Below, piece by piece: positions 22,101 through 37,100 of a stretch of DNA of 64,000 nt (position 1 is the first letter of the stretch; the number at the start of each line of letters is the position of its first letter). A program made the position numbers and the translations under genes. Origin of the DNA: Macrocystis pyrifera. Taxonomy: Eukaryota > Sar > Phaeophyceae > Laminariales > Laminariaceae. The DNA is taken from positions 1,116,001 through 1,180,000 of the forward strand of contig JASSKH010000009.1 in assembly GCA_031763025.1 (NCBI GenBank), written 5' to 3'. The notes beneath the pieces are model-generated. The model was not told where the DNA came from, ran no database searches, and was given only the letters and a program-made list of their open reading frames with translations.

Positions 22101-25100
22101 ACTTGTGGTAATACTTGCAGTAGCCTGTCGAAGGTCACGGAAAGCGTTTCGTCCTTTTTTAAATATCAACATTTGCGAAACTCATTATCGCACACTGCTT
22201 CGTACCAGGTATTATTAATAATAGTAACTCCTCCTGTAATTTTGTTGATAGGATTATTAATAGGAATCAGGACGACACCGCTACTACTACTGCTGTGTGT
22301 ACTGACGTACCACACACTTGGATAGGAACAACGGTTCGTGGTGAAGACAAAACACACTGCGAACTATTTCGTCTCCCCGAATTCAAAATATATATAGTAT
22401 TTTGCTTGTATGTTTTTTTTAAAATTGACCACCCGCCGTCTATTATTATTTTTGTAGCTGCTATCAGCGATTGCACCAACAGCACTAAAAATAAAAGATA
22501 CCAGGTACAGAACACCCTGTTCCCTCCTCGCCCTATTTCTCCCTCTGCATCCCTCTCCTCTTCCTCCATCTTCCTCGCCACTTCCCACCCTAGCCCCACC
22601 TCCTCACGCCCCCACCCACACCGCTTCATCCTCCCATCCCACCCCATGCCAACCCACAGGGAACACAACGCAGAGTAGCTCGAATTTTGCTTTCTTGTAC
22701 GTACTGGATCTATAAATGACCGCATCGAATTGTCGGGCTTCACACGTACGTACGTCGAGAACGACGGAAGGCTCAAGGCTCCCAGGGGCTTCTGCTCGAT
22801 GTTCGACCGAGAAGCGCAACAATGTCATACACAGTAGGTAATACTCCTACGTATATACCCGACCTCTACTTCATCTCGTTTCAATTTTGTTTTCTTAGTC
22901 CCGAGGACTACTGCTGCTCTTACTACTGCTACTGTGATATGCAATATTTGTGCATTCTGCATGGATCGGGCGTGTGTCGAACCGACTGTATGTAGTACAA
23001 GTAAAAACAATGTAAATAACTTGTACTCGTAGTGCGGCGGTGTCCTTGATGGTTATTGTATAGAAAGCGCCCCCGGTGGTCTGTTAATAGTGGTTTCACC
23101 TCTTGACTGTTCACGACTTGGAGGCCCGCCGGAATCCGAGGCCATACAGAGCAGAGTGTTTGGGCATGCCCAAGACAGGCAGGGGTACCCGCTTGTTACG
23201 ATTATTACCAGTCTACACTTTGTAGTGATCCCGGATCTGATGGAAGGGAAGAAAGGGCGCAGAAGACAAAAGATAAGATGGAAGAACAAAAATCTACTGG
23301 TCTGTGTATTAACCATGTTATACCTGGCACCAGGTACTCATCATGATACAGTAGTTCGTACGTGTACAATACCCCTGCAAGAGCAGTTTATTATTAGTTG
23401 ATACCGCGCACATTGTTTTTCTTTTTTTTCTATCAAACTCTTGGTTTTTTTCAGCTTTTCGATCATCTGTCTCCAGTCACCTCCGTGGCGGTGCTTTTGC
23501 TTCTTCCGCTTTACTGCGGCTGCTGGTCACTGCTGCTGTGTGTGTCTTGTTTATGTATATATGATGCCAGTTTGGGTATGATATATTCTGTCATCCTGAC
23601 GTCAGGTGTAGTTGATACTCTTTACGAGGTGCTCGTATTCGCGTATGTTATACGTCAAGAGCTTGACTTGACTGCGCTGTTCGAGTGTTGTACTCAGGCT
23701 GGCCTGCAGGCTGGGCCTATGATACTATACGTGCAAGTGTGGAGTACCGGTATCATCATATCCTTTACACAGGTACCAGGTACATGTATGTCAGGTCGAA
23801 ATCAGTGATGGGCACAAATCAGATTAAATTCAAACCGGTTTTTACGTTTGTTCACACTATTAATAAACCGTTCTTTCTACTCAACTACAGCAGCACACCC
23901 AGTGTCCGTCCTGATCCATCCCTTGTCCTATAGAGATACTACCAGTTATATATGTGGTCAAACTGCTGCAAGACTGAGAAAAAAAAAAAGTGATCGTAAA
24001 CTATTATAAATAATTAGCGGAAAGCGCGAGAGCGTGAGTTAGCAACTTTCGATGAAAATCGACGAGCAGTGGGAATGCTGAATGAACCCTACGGCGGATA
24101 GAAAATAAAGGGGGCACTTACCGGGGGGGAGAAGGGATGACACTTGTGATCACGGCTTGTCCAGAAGATTCGCGGAGGGTAAAACCTACGCTGGAAAGTA
24201 AACTGATGACTGAAAGAAAAAAAGGGGGAAAACAAGTGAAATGCGTACGTACCGGGTACGAGGACACCAAAACACCAGCCACACCAGAAAATAAGAACAA
24301 GTAAGGTCAACACTAATTATTGCATACTCATACCTGCAAGACTTTTAACTTCCGTTCTTTATTGTTCTCACATGAAGTCATCCTTCGCCAAAAGTGTAGT
24401 CCGTGGCACAGAACGGGCTCCAATAAAATCACACTGGACTTTAAGAATACCTTCTGAGAAAAAAAAAATACAAATCAATGCGATTGATTATGTACGTCGA
24501 TGGACATGATATTTAAAGCGGATCGTACAAACGAGGAGGAGAAAAGGGCAAGGCAGGGAAGCATGACAATACACGCGCAAGAATAATGGAGCGAAAAAAA
24601 AACGAGCGAATACGACAGACCTGCATATGAGTACGGTACTCGCAGACAAGTAGACGGGGGGGAGGGGAGTGGAGACCCGAAAAGCAAACCTAAGGAAAAA
24701 CAAAGTCCGTCGCTAGCTGTAAATACGCACGCGAAAGAACTCGTACATACCGTAAGGAGGAGCGAAACTTAACAGAAGAAAAGAGAGGGAGAAAAGCCGA
24801 GGGGAAAGCGAAAAGCAGGCGAAGGAGGCCTGCCGAAGGCGAGGGAGCGCGGGCGGCCCTGCGCCTTTTACTTCGGTACTGGAAAGGCACGCATCTTGAC
24901 GACAATGATCATAACCATTCGTCAGTCTTTGACCAGACCGCCCCCCCCCCTGCCCCCCGCCCCCGCCCGTCCCTGGGCGCATTGGTGTCAACGGTTAGTG
25001 TCGCAGTTACGGTGCAGCCATGGCGTACCGCTTAGCCGCATCGCTCCTGCCCGCGTTATGCCATTTCCGCGTGTAAGCCTCCGCCCCGTCCTCGACCGGT

Positions 25101-28100
25101 CGAAATCATTTGCCTGCCTTGACGTATGATATCCATGAGTCGAAAGCAGCACCAGCTACCAGCTACGGTATTTCTCATGACGTGTCATATTTCGAACAGT
25201 GACAATGAGAACGCGATGTTTCTTTGAGAAAATTAAATTTCGAAGATCCCAGACAGAATATTTCAGTACCGCTTTAACTATGAGGACGTCTCTTACGGCA
25301 AACCGGTTTTGGTTTCTGGAAACCGAGGTTTCAGCACCTTCGCAGGTGTGCTTGACCAGGGAAACGGGCGAATCGGGGACGCTTTTCTTGGAGTCCCACC
25401 AGCCATTTTGCGAGAAGCATGCAACGCCGTTTGCCGTTTCTTCAGGATAGCAATTTGAAAAAATGTCGATGTACTCCAGTTTCCTCTATTCAGTTTCGCA
25501 CGCGATTCATCTGAAAAAGAGGCAATTTATTCGGCTGAAGCGTCGATGTACATCTGAAAATGCCTTGTTGATTTTTTTGTCTGAAAATGACAACAACATC
25601 GACAAAACGTCGGACGACACCGCTGGAGAAAAGAAAAATGGGTTTAGATACCTCTCCCCAGAAGACTGCAAGTATTCAGAGAAGAGCGAGCCTGATTCGG
25701 TCGGACTCCGGGTCAAAAATACGTAAAAGCACGTATAAAACACAGTTTCGGGTGATTTTTTCGATTTTCAAAACCCTCCGGTCAGAGATGGCCTGAGCAC
25801 GATTCTTTGGAAAAAGGTTCCAAATCTCCCGAAAAATGATGGGAAAATAATTCCTGAGCTGATGGTTCCCCGAGAGGATTGAGAAAAACTCGCAAGATGT
25901 TTTTCTGTTATTTTTTTGTTTTTACTCATGTTGATTTCGACGTCGTGAGAAAAAAATATCTAACGATATTGCATTTTTTCCCACAGCGGCGATGCAAGAA
26001 TGTCTTCAGCCCTCGGTATATTCTCCCATCTCACAGCCCTCCTCACCCCGTGAAAGCCGAAGAGATTTTTTTTTTTGGTGGGGATTGATCTTCGAGTTCT
26101 CTCTGCTTTTTTCCTCTTTCGTTTTCGTTCCCACTTTTTCGAAAATCACACCCAGATTAGCTCAGGGCGTGTCCAAAATAATCGAAAGTCGAAATCGAAA
26201 ATCGAAATGCTTTCGTTTTCGAGAGTAGTTTAAACGAGGTGTTCAACCAAAATCGATTTTTGAAAACAGAAATCCAGCTGAACGACAACGGAGAACACAT
26301 CCTAAGGGCCGCTCATAACTGCACTATCTTGCGTTCGGCAACACCGATCCACAACAGAAACAGGCAAACGCAACGGCAATTCGGTCCCGTGAGGGCGTTG
26401 GGCTTCCATGGAGGTGACGCGTCTAACCTTTTCGCCTCGGGATCAAACTTTAAATTATACAGAGAACGAACTTCCAACCTCGTTCTCGAGGACATCATCC
26501 TGATTTTCCTTACTCGAGTTTTGGATTCTGTTTTCGATTTCCAGCCGTGCACTTTCTCTATTGTGGCCATGGGTTGCAACTCGTTTTTTTCTCGGAACCT
26601 GAAAAACGAAGCGAAACATGTTTGGGGCTAGGGACCAATCAGCATCTTGTTTTATGATTTCGATTTTCGATTTCGATTTCGATTTCGATTTTCGACTCTG
26701 TTTGGACACACTCACACTAAATCCGAAAGACAAATATCCCATAGCCAAAGTACGAATTTTCAAACTCGATCAGAATCGAAAAGCAATCAAAGCTGACACT
26801 AACTCCAAGATAAAAATTCCAAAAAGCAAAATTGAAAAAAAAACTAATGGTGTGCGAAGTACCACGAGGTGAAAACACAGAAGACACAAAGCACACTTCA
26901 AGACTTGCCAGATTCCTCCAGCTCCGCTCAGCTCTTCGGTACGAGGAATCTGGCAAGTCTCAAAGGCGGTCATGACGGGCCTAAAATTAAGTTCGACCAC
27001 CAAATGCTCGTAGCTCACTTCCTTTTGCTTGTGTTGTGCTTTGTACTATTGTATGGGGTGTGTTCGGCCTCGGTGGCGCGATATACAAGGTTATGATAAG
27101 GCGTTATTTTGGCGGATAGTAGAACATACGGAGATTTACAAGTGACCAATCTTGACTAACTATGATTCTACAAGGAAAGATCGGACGTCAAAATGGTCAA
27201 CTCATTCTCGACATAAAATTCAATCTTTTCACAGGGTAAATTCTACCCCAATCGTCATGACTTACATACCAATATCCATGGGATTGTATGTCGCATCTTG
27301 TCGCATCTCCCGAGATGCAAGATCGGACGCCAAAATGGCCGATTCAATCTCGAGGAAAAGGGAAAGATTGCAATCTTTTCACAGCGCAATTCAATCCCAA
27401 TTCTCCAATATATCACAAACATGGAAAATATGTCGCATCTCCTTTTGACACTTTTCTTTTTGTCCTCCTTGATTCTTTCGTTACATTTTTTTCATTTTTC
27501 TCTCTCTTCTCGATGTATCTGGATTCCTGACGTGTGTATGTTGTTCTTTTCGTATCCAGTACGATGACATGGCATTGCGTTATCTTCTCTTTTGTTGCTG
27601 GATAAAAATGTGGTATCCCTGCTCTGTCGTAGTTTGGCGACCGCAAAGTTTGTGTCTCTTGGGCGTGCTAGATTATCGACTGGTAAAGAAAGAGAACGGT
27701 TGAGTGTGAAGAATTCTCGGGCAGCATGAAATCAGATGGGTCCATAAAGCCGGCGTCCCCGGTGGCTTTAAGCTTGGTAGGTGATCCGCGTGCCTATCAA
27801 GATCAATTTCGTGGGTTCAAGTCTCACCGAGTGCATACTCGTAGGGACTTTTTCTTGCATAAAAAATTGATAAGCGGAGAGCGCGAGAGCGTGAGTTAGC
27901 CACTTTCGATGAAAAATTCGACGAGCAGAGGGGATGATGAACCCTGCTATGCGCGACAAAAAATAAAGGCACGTACCGGGGGGGAGAAGGGACGACACCT
28001 GTGACCACGGCTTGTCCAGAAGATCGCTGAGGATAAAACCTCCTACAAGTTAGGCTGGAAAGTGAAAGTGATGATTAAAAATATATATATATAATCCTAC

Positions 28101-31100
28101 ACAATGTAGTATCTCTGTGGCGCAGTTGTGTGACCACAAAAATTGTATCTATTAACAGGATGCAAGAATCGGCACGGACACTGGTTATGCTGGATGTTGA
28201 CCGGTAGAAAAAAGTGTTTGATGTGAAAAACACACACACTTGGTAAGAAAGAGCCTCAACACTTTCTGTGTCATGCTTGCTGGCATGAGGGCCTTCGTTC
28301 GATATTCGGCGAATTCGAAAACCTGACTGACAATAAAGTCTTTTCATTTTCCGCTTTTCTCGTGCAGCGAACAACGCCAGAGCTATTAATGGCAAAGTTG
28401 GACGAATGTCGACAAACCAGTGCCCGTTAGGGGTACTATTAATAATTCTCTAGTTTTTGGGCCCACTTTTCTGACCAGTTGACCTCAACCGAGCAACTAC
28501 CGATTACAAAACTGTTGGTCGTTGTTGTTGGCTGGTGGTTAATGGTTCTCGTACATGTATATTACATTACATACGAAGCAAATGTGTTTTGATGACACGT
28601 ACTTGAGCTTGTAGTAGTTGTGGTCGATATGCGTGAACACTCGTTGGAAGGCATGTTTCGAGTGAGACATATTGAGCTCCTAATGTGAGCAGGTCAAAAC
28701 AATGAAGCACGACCCCTACCGCCATGGCATTGCTGGAATGCTGTATCAACCCTATGAGAGTAAGCAGGCGGGTATGTCATCGTTCGTATCATACGCGGAA
28801 AGGTGATAATAAATGAAAACACATCGCGTCAGCATCAGCACTAATTGACAACGGCCACAAGTAGGGCGTTGAGGGTGTCTTCGACCAAGACAATGATCAT
28901 GTTGGTTGTATTATGAAACGATGAAACACTCGTATCAACCGGCCACGTACGAGCTGCGTTATTAACACGTACTAGGCATTTTCGTTAATACCATCACATC
29001 ATATTGCCTCCGTGCCGTACGACTCCTGGCATCGTCCCACAAATCACGCAGTCGTATTGCTGTAATGGTTTCTTTTATAGTCAATTTCCCCCCCCGAAGA
29101 CCCAAGAGCCCCAGAAGGTCGTGAACGCATATAATGAGTATAAGGTGCTATCGTCTACTTTCGGTAGGCAATCAGTTGAGCTTTTACCAGCAGTAGCCCA
29201 ACTGACTATGACCTTAAGAAACAGCAGGAGATGGCCTGTTGGCCGTGAATTCGGACCTCAAGTCAACCATGAAAAACGATTTGAGTTAAGGTTGAGAGAA
29301 AACGTGACCTCAAAAAGCACTATAGATGACTACAAAAGGACTATAGATGACCACAAAAAGACTATAGATGACTGCGAGACGAAAAGTATACCCGAAAAAA
29401 TAATTTGAGAATTGACGAAGCACACACTGAGCAAGCAACAAAGCGGAGCCGGAGGGCAGCAAGTAGCACAGCACGCATGGTTGGGTTCCGACTCCAACTT
29501 GGAACTTTTCACCTTTGAAAGTCTGTCCCTTGCATGCCGAAAATTATTGCACTCCTATATAGCTTCACGGCACCTTTTTTGGTGATGTATATATATATAT
29601 ATATATTTACCGTGATGCTACACCCTGGTTGACGTCTGGCATTCGGGGTGGGTGACGAATGACGAGCCTTATTTGTTTTGTTTTGTATCGCCTGACACAT
29701 CCTCTCCCGAGTGGTGTGGGGCACGGTTGACGAAAAACAGGAAAGAGACGCCAGACGAAAGAGGGTAGCAAGACGCCAGACCGACTCTGAATAACTGATA
29801 ATAGGTAAAAGCAAGAAAGAGACGCCAGACAAATGGTACCAGACCGACTTACAATGCAATAGGTATTGTAGAAACTATCTGTTGGTGACCCCTTTAGTAC
29901 CGCAGTCCCGATTTATGGACAAACCAGTCTAATTCCAAGTTATTTGTCCCCGAAACGGGACTGCGGTTCTGAAAGGGTTAAGGTCTTGTATAATACAGTC
30001 CATTTACTTACTGATACCAGTAAAATAAAGGTTGAAAAAATCGCCAACCCTAAGTAACCTTCTTACAAACAACACAAAATGTTGCCCTCCCAGAACGGAC
30101 CGGTTTTAGCCCTCAACACGCGTCACCAACACTCTGTCCTGCTATACTTATACAGCAGTCAGTGTACCTCCTATTAATATCTGTCTTGTCTTGTTTGCCC
30201 CTCCTGCGAAACCCTGGATTTGCCACTACACAGCAAACAGTTCACTGCATTAGTCGCTATACTTCAGTAATGCCCACGAACTCCAGCTCGTACGACGTTA
30301 CCAAAGGTTTTTTGTTCAGAGTGTCGCGCAGAAGCATGATAACGGCTGCCTCTCCATTCCGGGGACTGCGCTTCTTCTTGATGATTTTCTTCCTGTGTTT
30401 AGGAACAGACGCTCCGATGCGGCGGACGATGCTTGCACTCCGAGATATTTGCGGGCCAACTTGGCGACGGACGGAAACAAGCGTTTATTTCCTGCCCATT
30501 GTTTTCAGGGGGGCGCCGAGGATTTCCACACCGTTGCAACCGACTTGCTTGGTTCCGAATAAGGGACCATTCGTTTATGTATCCTTCACCGAAAGAGCGG
30601 CTGTAATCTTCCGTGCGGGGCGGTAGGGGTGTCTTCGCCTGTACATCTACTGGTGCATCAAGCTGTCTGGTTTGTTGCCACGCATGAGAGACATTTAGTC
30701 TGACATCCTGTACCATAACATACCATTGTGAGGGTCTTCTTGTCCCCTTGTCCCCGTCAGGTTGGTCGGGTTACTCATTTGCAGCGTCGTTGGTCCCGCG
30801 TAGTGGTGAGCGTGTGTCGTGTATCTTGCAGCTACTGCTTCGTCTGTGGTTACACGGCGCAGCACTAGATAATGAATGCTGTATCGCTTTTTGCTCTCTG
30901 CAAGCTACCTCGAGCGAAACCCTCGAAAGTCTGGATAACGCCCGTAAAAAAAGCTCGGGGATGACCACCATCTCAACCAAGAGGAAGTCGATTTTTTATG
31001 TAAAGCAACTCGATCGAAATCTCGATCAACAAGTCAAATCTCGGACCAACGTGTTTTTCGGAGTTGAATTGCAACACTGCTGTACTAATAAAGTGCACAG

Positions 31101-34100
31101 AGTATATGTTTTTTTATCTGGATGCCTCGTGAAACTTTTTTTTTTGCGGCATGATTTTAGGCCAATAGAAATTATCACGAATTCTTCTACTCGTCACTTT
31201 TTGGCACCAATTAGTACAAATCTCGTATGTCCTGTGCCTTTCCGAGGACGCAAAATGATCGGGTTGCCGGCCGGGAGATACAGGCCACCACGGAGGGAAG
31301 TAAAGATACCCGAACCACTCCCATGACGATTCGGGCCGACCTTGGTACAGTAGTATGAGGGCTGCCCTTCACGTGTGGAGCGGAAAACCCCAAGTTCCTT
31401 GAAGTATGTCAAAATCGCACCCAGAGCTGGGCCGCCAGTGCTCAGCTCTGATCCGGCCGATCCAACTTTTTGTGGGCCAAGCTCTCGGACTCGGACTGGC
31501 GTTGAGCGTCCGGCGCTCATCGTCCGAGACCCTTATCAGTAGGCTGCGGCCTCGAGGAAACTGCGGAGTCTGTTGTGTGTGTCGAGATCCCTGCCCCATC
31601 GACGTTGTTGGTCTGTTTGAAGCTGTCCCAGTGTTTACGTAAAAAAAATGGCGAGCTACGCTTAAGGCCATGCAGCATACGGAACTCACTCACACCGCCC
31701 AAGACCCGCAGTGTATAGTTGGGTTTGAGTCAGTGCCCAAGCGAAGCCAGCGACAAGAATCGTGAGCGATAGCCAAGATCGGCCGTGCTAGGTCGTCGAT
31801 GGTGCTCTGTGGCAAGTTGTCTTTTTCGGGTATCCACAGGATGCCTCGCACGATACTTCGGTCATGGGAGGCCGAAAACGGCCATCGGTTGCCCTAGTCA
31901 CGGAGAAGAAAGCTAGCCAACGAGTAGGTAGTGCTTAGCCTGTAGGAAGTACAAGCGCACCGCTTGTCCGTCAATCCCGGTGGGTGCCTCACACCGCGGC
32001 TCCACTTTTCACCAATTTTTCGACTCTTTTCAGGGCCGCACAGCAGCAGGCAAATTCGCACCAAGTTATACTCGTAAAATATAAAATATCACATACGAGG
32101 ACATGCTCGTATACTCGTGTTCATATAATAATAACATATTCTCGAAAAAAAAGTCGACAAACATCTTACTTGTAGTATCGTATACGGGAGTACGACGACA
32201 CGAAACACCCTTAGCTAACCAAAAGTCGTATCGCGCGCGTGTTCAAACTCGCACAACAGCAGCAGTCTCGTGTACTGGTGCATACGAGTATGTACTATAG
32301 TCGTAAGTCGACACGGGTGCAGCTCACCACGTCATCCTGGTACCAGCTTCGTACCTGCCATTACATTCTGATACCTCGTACCTGGCAATTTACAGGCTGT
32401 GGGGACCGATCTTTGCTTTCTTCTCGAAATATTTCAAGCTCATTTCATAAATCTCAACGGAATTTATCGCGTGAATTTTACAATTCTACCAGCTGACGTA
32501 TTTCATGATTTTATAAAATTCCAACAGAAATTACCAAAGAAAAAGTAGCATAAGTTGGACCTCGATTCAGACCTGCTACGACCTACACAGGAACAAGATT
32601 TGCTGTGTTTTCGTGATAAATGTGTGATTTGAGCTCACACTCATCGACCACTTTCAAGTGCTGAAGATAATGTCATTATGTCCTTGTCAAGATCTCAGTC
32701 CGTTGGACGAACGGTGAAAGGTTCGACAGCAGTTCGCCATCCCAAACTATTAAACTATTATAGAAGCCTGAGCTTTACAGGTTTTTAATAAGCGTTGTAT
32801 TTTTTCATCTTCTGTGGTTGACCGTTGTTTCCCGTTTTTCAGGACTACTGCTTCCACAACGGGGTCCATTTCCTGAACGCGCATGCAGCCTTTGATCTCT
32901 GGGTGGAGCGGATGTTGCAGATGATCAACCCCGCCGTGTCGCTCGCCTTCTGGGATTTCATGGTCGAGGCCTCCACGTATGGAACAAGGTAAGCAGTACT
33001 CCATGTGCCGCAGGAAGGCTTTTCACGGCAGAAAACTCCAGCTAGGGGTGATGGTGAATGTGGTTGGACCAAGATTCTAAGAGGTATATTGGCTACGTGT
33101 TGCCCCTTCTCTCTCCTGCTCTCTTCCCATTAAACAAGAAAAAAATCGTTGCTTTTATTTTCCAGCTTCTGGACAAGCTGTGGTCACAGTCACAGGTAGG
33201 TGTCGTCCCTTTCGCCCCCCGATCAGCTGCCCCCGGTACTTGCCCTGATTTTTTCGCGCATAAGGGTTTAGCATTTCACTGAACGTTGCTCACGCTGTCG
33301 CGCTTTCTGCTTATCAACTATTAATACCAGGCATCATGCAAATCAAAAGCCGCCCCCCACGAGCACGTACGAGTATAAATACAGCAGTATGTGTGTGCTC
33401 GATGATAAAATAACCTACGAGGTACGTGATTGGTTTTGGTAGGCACGAGGACCACCCGCCAAGCCACCGGAGACGAGACCCCAGCCTAGTGTACAAAAAC
33501 ACTAATACGTGGCCGAAAGGGTCTGTATTGGCTGTCACGGTAAGAACTTATTTAGTCCCTAGTAATAGTCGCTAAACTCAGTACGGGGTACTCGTACACG
33601 AGGTGACTCGCTGTTGGTGTCAGAAGACAGAAGCTAGAATGGTTGTAATGTTGCTATTAATAGAGGCACGACGGTGTTTCGTTATACTTTTTTTGTATTT
33701 CTATACTGCTCTACTATTATTAATGATAAAAGTTGAACACTGCTGTTTTCGTCGACAATTAATTTTCGTGCTGATGAACACGTTTTTGTGCTAAAGTCAA
33801 AACCAAGTTGTTGTATGTTCTTCTCTGGGTACTGGTATTACAGGGAGTTGAGTTGAGAAAAGGCAGCAACGCACAGAGCATGGCGAAGGAGCGAATCCAC
33901 CCACCGATTATTTGTTGTGTTGGTTGCATGATTGCGTTATTTGATGGATTGCATCGAACATGATCAAACATGACGAGACGGTGATTCCTCCGTCAAGCCA
34001 ACTTCTGTGGGTAGACTGCTGTACTGGGCCAGAATGACGCATGTATGTATGTACTATTAATAGCCGTTCTGCGATTCCTGCGTCAAACTAATGTTTGGGC

Positions 34101-37100
34101 AGCTGTGTTCTTCACATTAAACCGTTCTTTCTACCTATCGACATCCAGCACAACCAGTGTCATTGCCCATTCTTCAATCGTATTAATAGAGAGATACATG
34201 TTCTGTGATCACAAAACTACGCCACAGAGATACTACTTCGTTACGTACCAGGTATGCAGTAAGCACAGCAGCAGCAGCAGCAAAATGCGACAACATGCTA
34301 CCATACTGGATATAACGGGCACGACGTACACTTTCTATGAAGGAGAGAAAACGAAAGAAACACAAATACACACAAAAACGGATAAGATATAAAGGAAACA
34401 AATCGAAAGAGAAAAGGTAAAAAAGAAAAAAAACTGTTGTGCCTCCCCTCAGGGGATGTGGCAGACACTTGAAAAAGAACGAGCTAAAGAAAACACACTA
34501 CTACTTATAAACAGAGCAAGACTGGGGACCAAGGTCGGTGCTGAACTCGATGGGTTAACTTGATATTTTATTCATCCCTCCTTCCCTGTTCCCCTCGCTC
34601 CCCTCTCCCCCCCCCTCCTTTTCCCCTTTTCGTCGGTCACGTTATCCTGTCCATGTCTTGCGTCGATTTGTGGTGCATCCGTCAAATGGTGTACGGTATG
34701 GATGATGTTTGGGCGTGCATTGGCGCAGCTGGCCCGAAAGCGAGATTTTCGGTCCGAACATGTTTGGCTCGGCGAGGGGTTCCCCGGACAACGATTTTCA
34801 AATTGTCGACGGGCAGTTCGCGAACATTACATCGGCTTGGGATCCCGACCATACGCTCGTCGGCGAGGGGCTTGCGACGAATCACAACCCTTACGGCCTG
34901 GTGGATGCCTCGTTCAACTTTCAGGTACCTGCCATTGTATACCTGGTACCCTGTTAAATGATACAACAGCATCATCAAGAGAAGCTCAGCACGTGGTCAT
35001 TATCAAGCTCTTCAACCCGGCCCACCATTTTTCCTCGTGCCCGGCCAGCCGGGAGTAGAAATATTTTGCTGTTTTTTTCTCTTCTCTTCTTGTACGTTTT
35101 ATGCAAGAAAAAGTCCCCACGAGTATGCACTTGGTGAGATTCGAACCCACGAAGTTGATCTCGGGAGGCACGCGGGACCACATACCACGCCACCGGGGGT
35201 TGCAGCGGTGCTACAACCCCTTGTATTCCTTTTACGCTCTTTCGATTTGGTGGGGTCGCTTCTTGCCTATGATTTCTGTCATGTACCTCCCTACGTGAGT
35301 TTTCTTTGCTTTATTTTGAATTTGTGTTTTAATTATTTCCAGTTTTTTACCAGGTATCTGTCTTGCTTGCCGTCCCTTTGAAAGGAAGTCATATTTCGTG
35401 AGTGGATGACGAGCCTGTTTTGTTTTGAATGGAATTACCTGACGCACACTCTCCGAGGGTAGGGTACTGTTGACGAATTCGAGAAGGAGAGGACAGACAG
35501 GATAGCAAAGTACCAGACCGACTAGTAGTAGTAGGTGTAAACTGTCAATGGTACTCGTACTGATGCCACTAACGGCTGTGGCTACCTTGGAGGTGCTTTT
35601 TTGTTTTTTGTTGTCTGGGTTTTCGTGCTGTTTCCTTAGGTCGGCAGTCATACTCCGTTTACACTGTTGCTAGCGCTTGCACGCGGTTCGTCTTGATTGG
35701 CACTAATTCTTACTATTGCTCATGTATGCTCGTTTCGATGGGCACCCATTGCTTACCCATGCTTACGCTTGCACGATTTGGCTGATATTACGTACCGCTC
35801 AACCAAGTACCTTTACCTTTTGATTTGCACTGTTTTGCTAACCCTTGCGACGCGCGTTTAGTTTTGATTGGCGCTACCGCTCATCTTTGCACGCTTTGAT
35901 TGGCCCTACCGGCGCTATTGCTTACCCATGCACGTTTCGATCGGCCATCTACACAACAGCAGTTTAGACTTGAGGCTTTTGCCCTCGCCTTGCTCCCATC
36001 CTCTCGCCCAGGACCTCCACGGCGTTATTCGTACTCATTCCTACTGCGGGCTGGGAGGTATGTCTAAGTTCACCCAGTGCGACACATTCGTCGACTGTTT
36101 CGAGGATAGCGACAACTTGTACGACTGGGCCAGATGCATGGAGCTTCAGGTACAGTAGTACAGGAAAACAAGCGTGGATTCAATTCGATTCGATTCGATT
36201 CGATTCGGTTCGATGCACCTCACACACTCAACATATGTTCACCTTTGCATCCTCGTTCGCCCTGCAGGGTCATCAGCAATGAATCCGGATGTATTGAAGT
36301 GTCGGGCGAGGCAAAAAAACTGCAACTATGTGTCCCACACTACAGCAGTAGTTCCGAGTAGTTTCTACACAAAAATGTGGGGGCGGTTTGAAAGGCCCAA
36401 AGGAGGACACCCCAAATATAGCGACCAAAGCAATCAGGGCTGTTCACAAGTCAGGTCTTCGTGTCGCGGGTCGGGGGGCGTATCGAATCAGGATGTCTCG
36501 ACCGGCTTTGTTCGAAAACCTCCGGCCCCGGCCTGACCCGTGATATTTCGAATACCTCCTGCCGCGACACCGCCCGACCCGACCCGTGAGATTTCGAAGA
36601 CGTGCTGACCCGACCCGTGGGTCAGGTTATGAACAGTGAAGATCCCTGGAATCAATGATCAGTTTTTGGTGTTATCAAATATCCATGCGCAGTTATCAGC
36701 GTCAGGCAGTACGGGTACGACCATGTCTCGCACAGCAAGATGTTACCATTGGTATTCGAGGAAATGGTTGAGGGTCCTTTGAAGCCCAAGCCAACCAGAC
36801 CCAATCAACCATTGGTTGAAAGTATTATATTTTTATTGTATCAACAATTCCCTTTGTCTCGTACTCAAGTGTGTGCCAACCATTTCGTCGAGTAAGTTGG
36901 TGATGTACTGCGTGCCGTACCGTGCGAGAGCCCTTTGCTTTAGCAACTCGGACAACCAATTTGTATAACCCAACCGACGATGACCCGGAGGCAGAGTGTG
37001 GCCGTCGCTGTATCCGTCACTTTGCCATGGCTACTTTCCCTCTCTATACCAGTACACCTATCAGTTTGATGGTGATTACAAAAGGTAGATTGAGATGACC

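Larger units (their letters stand above)
21360..32842 (+). other. intron 2 of the tyrosinase-like gene (11.5 kb)
   Basis: It begins GTGAGTCAAG and ends CCGTTTTTCAG. Phase 0 at both ends. It contains a B-part fragment (23865-23965), SINE-S copies, a compositionally distinct block, a hairpin, a foldback MITE and a TRIM fragment, listed separately. The stretches 21360-23860, 28400-28990 and 30140-32840 show TACCAGGTA words, CT-rich stretches and short protein-like open frames (for example 30399-30716 on the minus strand) that I cannot assign. No exon extending the gene is needed, because HNSQ joins DYCFH directly. Confidence 0.75.

Noticed and set aside
23398-23808. Hydrophobic 136-codon open frame, possible membrane protein
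   Set aside because: It lies in intron 2, is T-rich with Cys/Leu/Phe bias typical of chance frames, and shows no family motif or splice partners.
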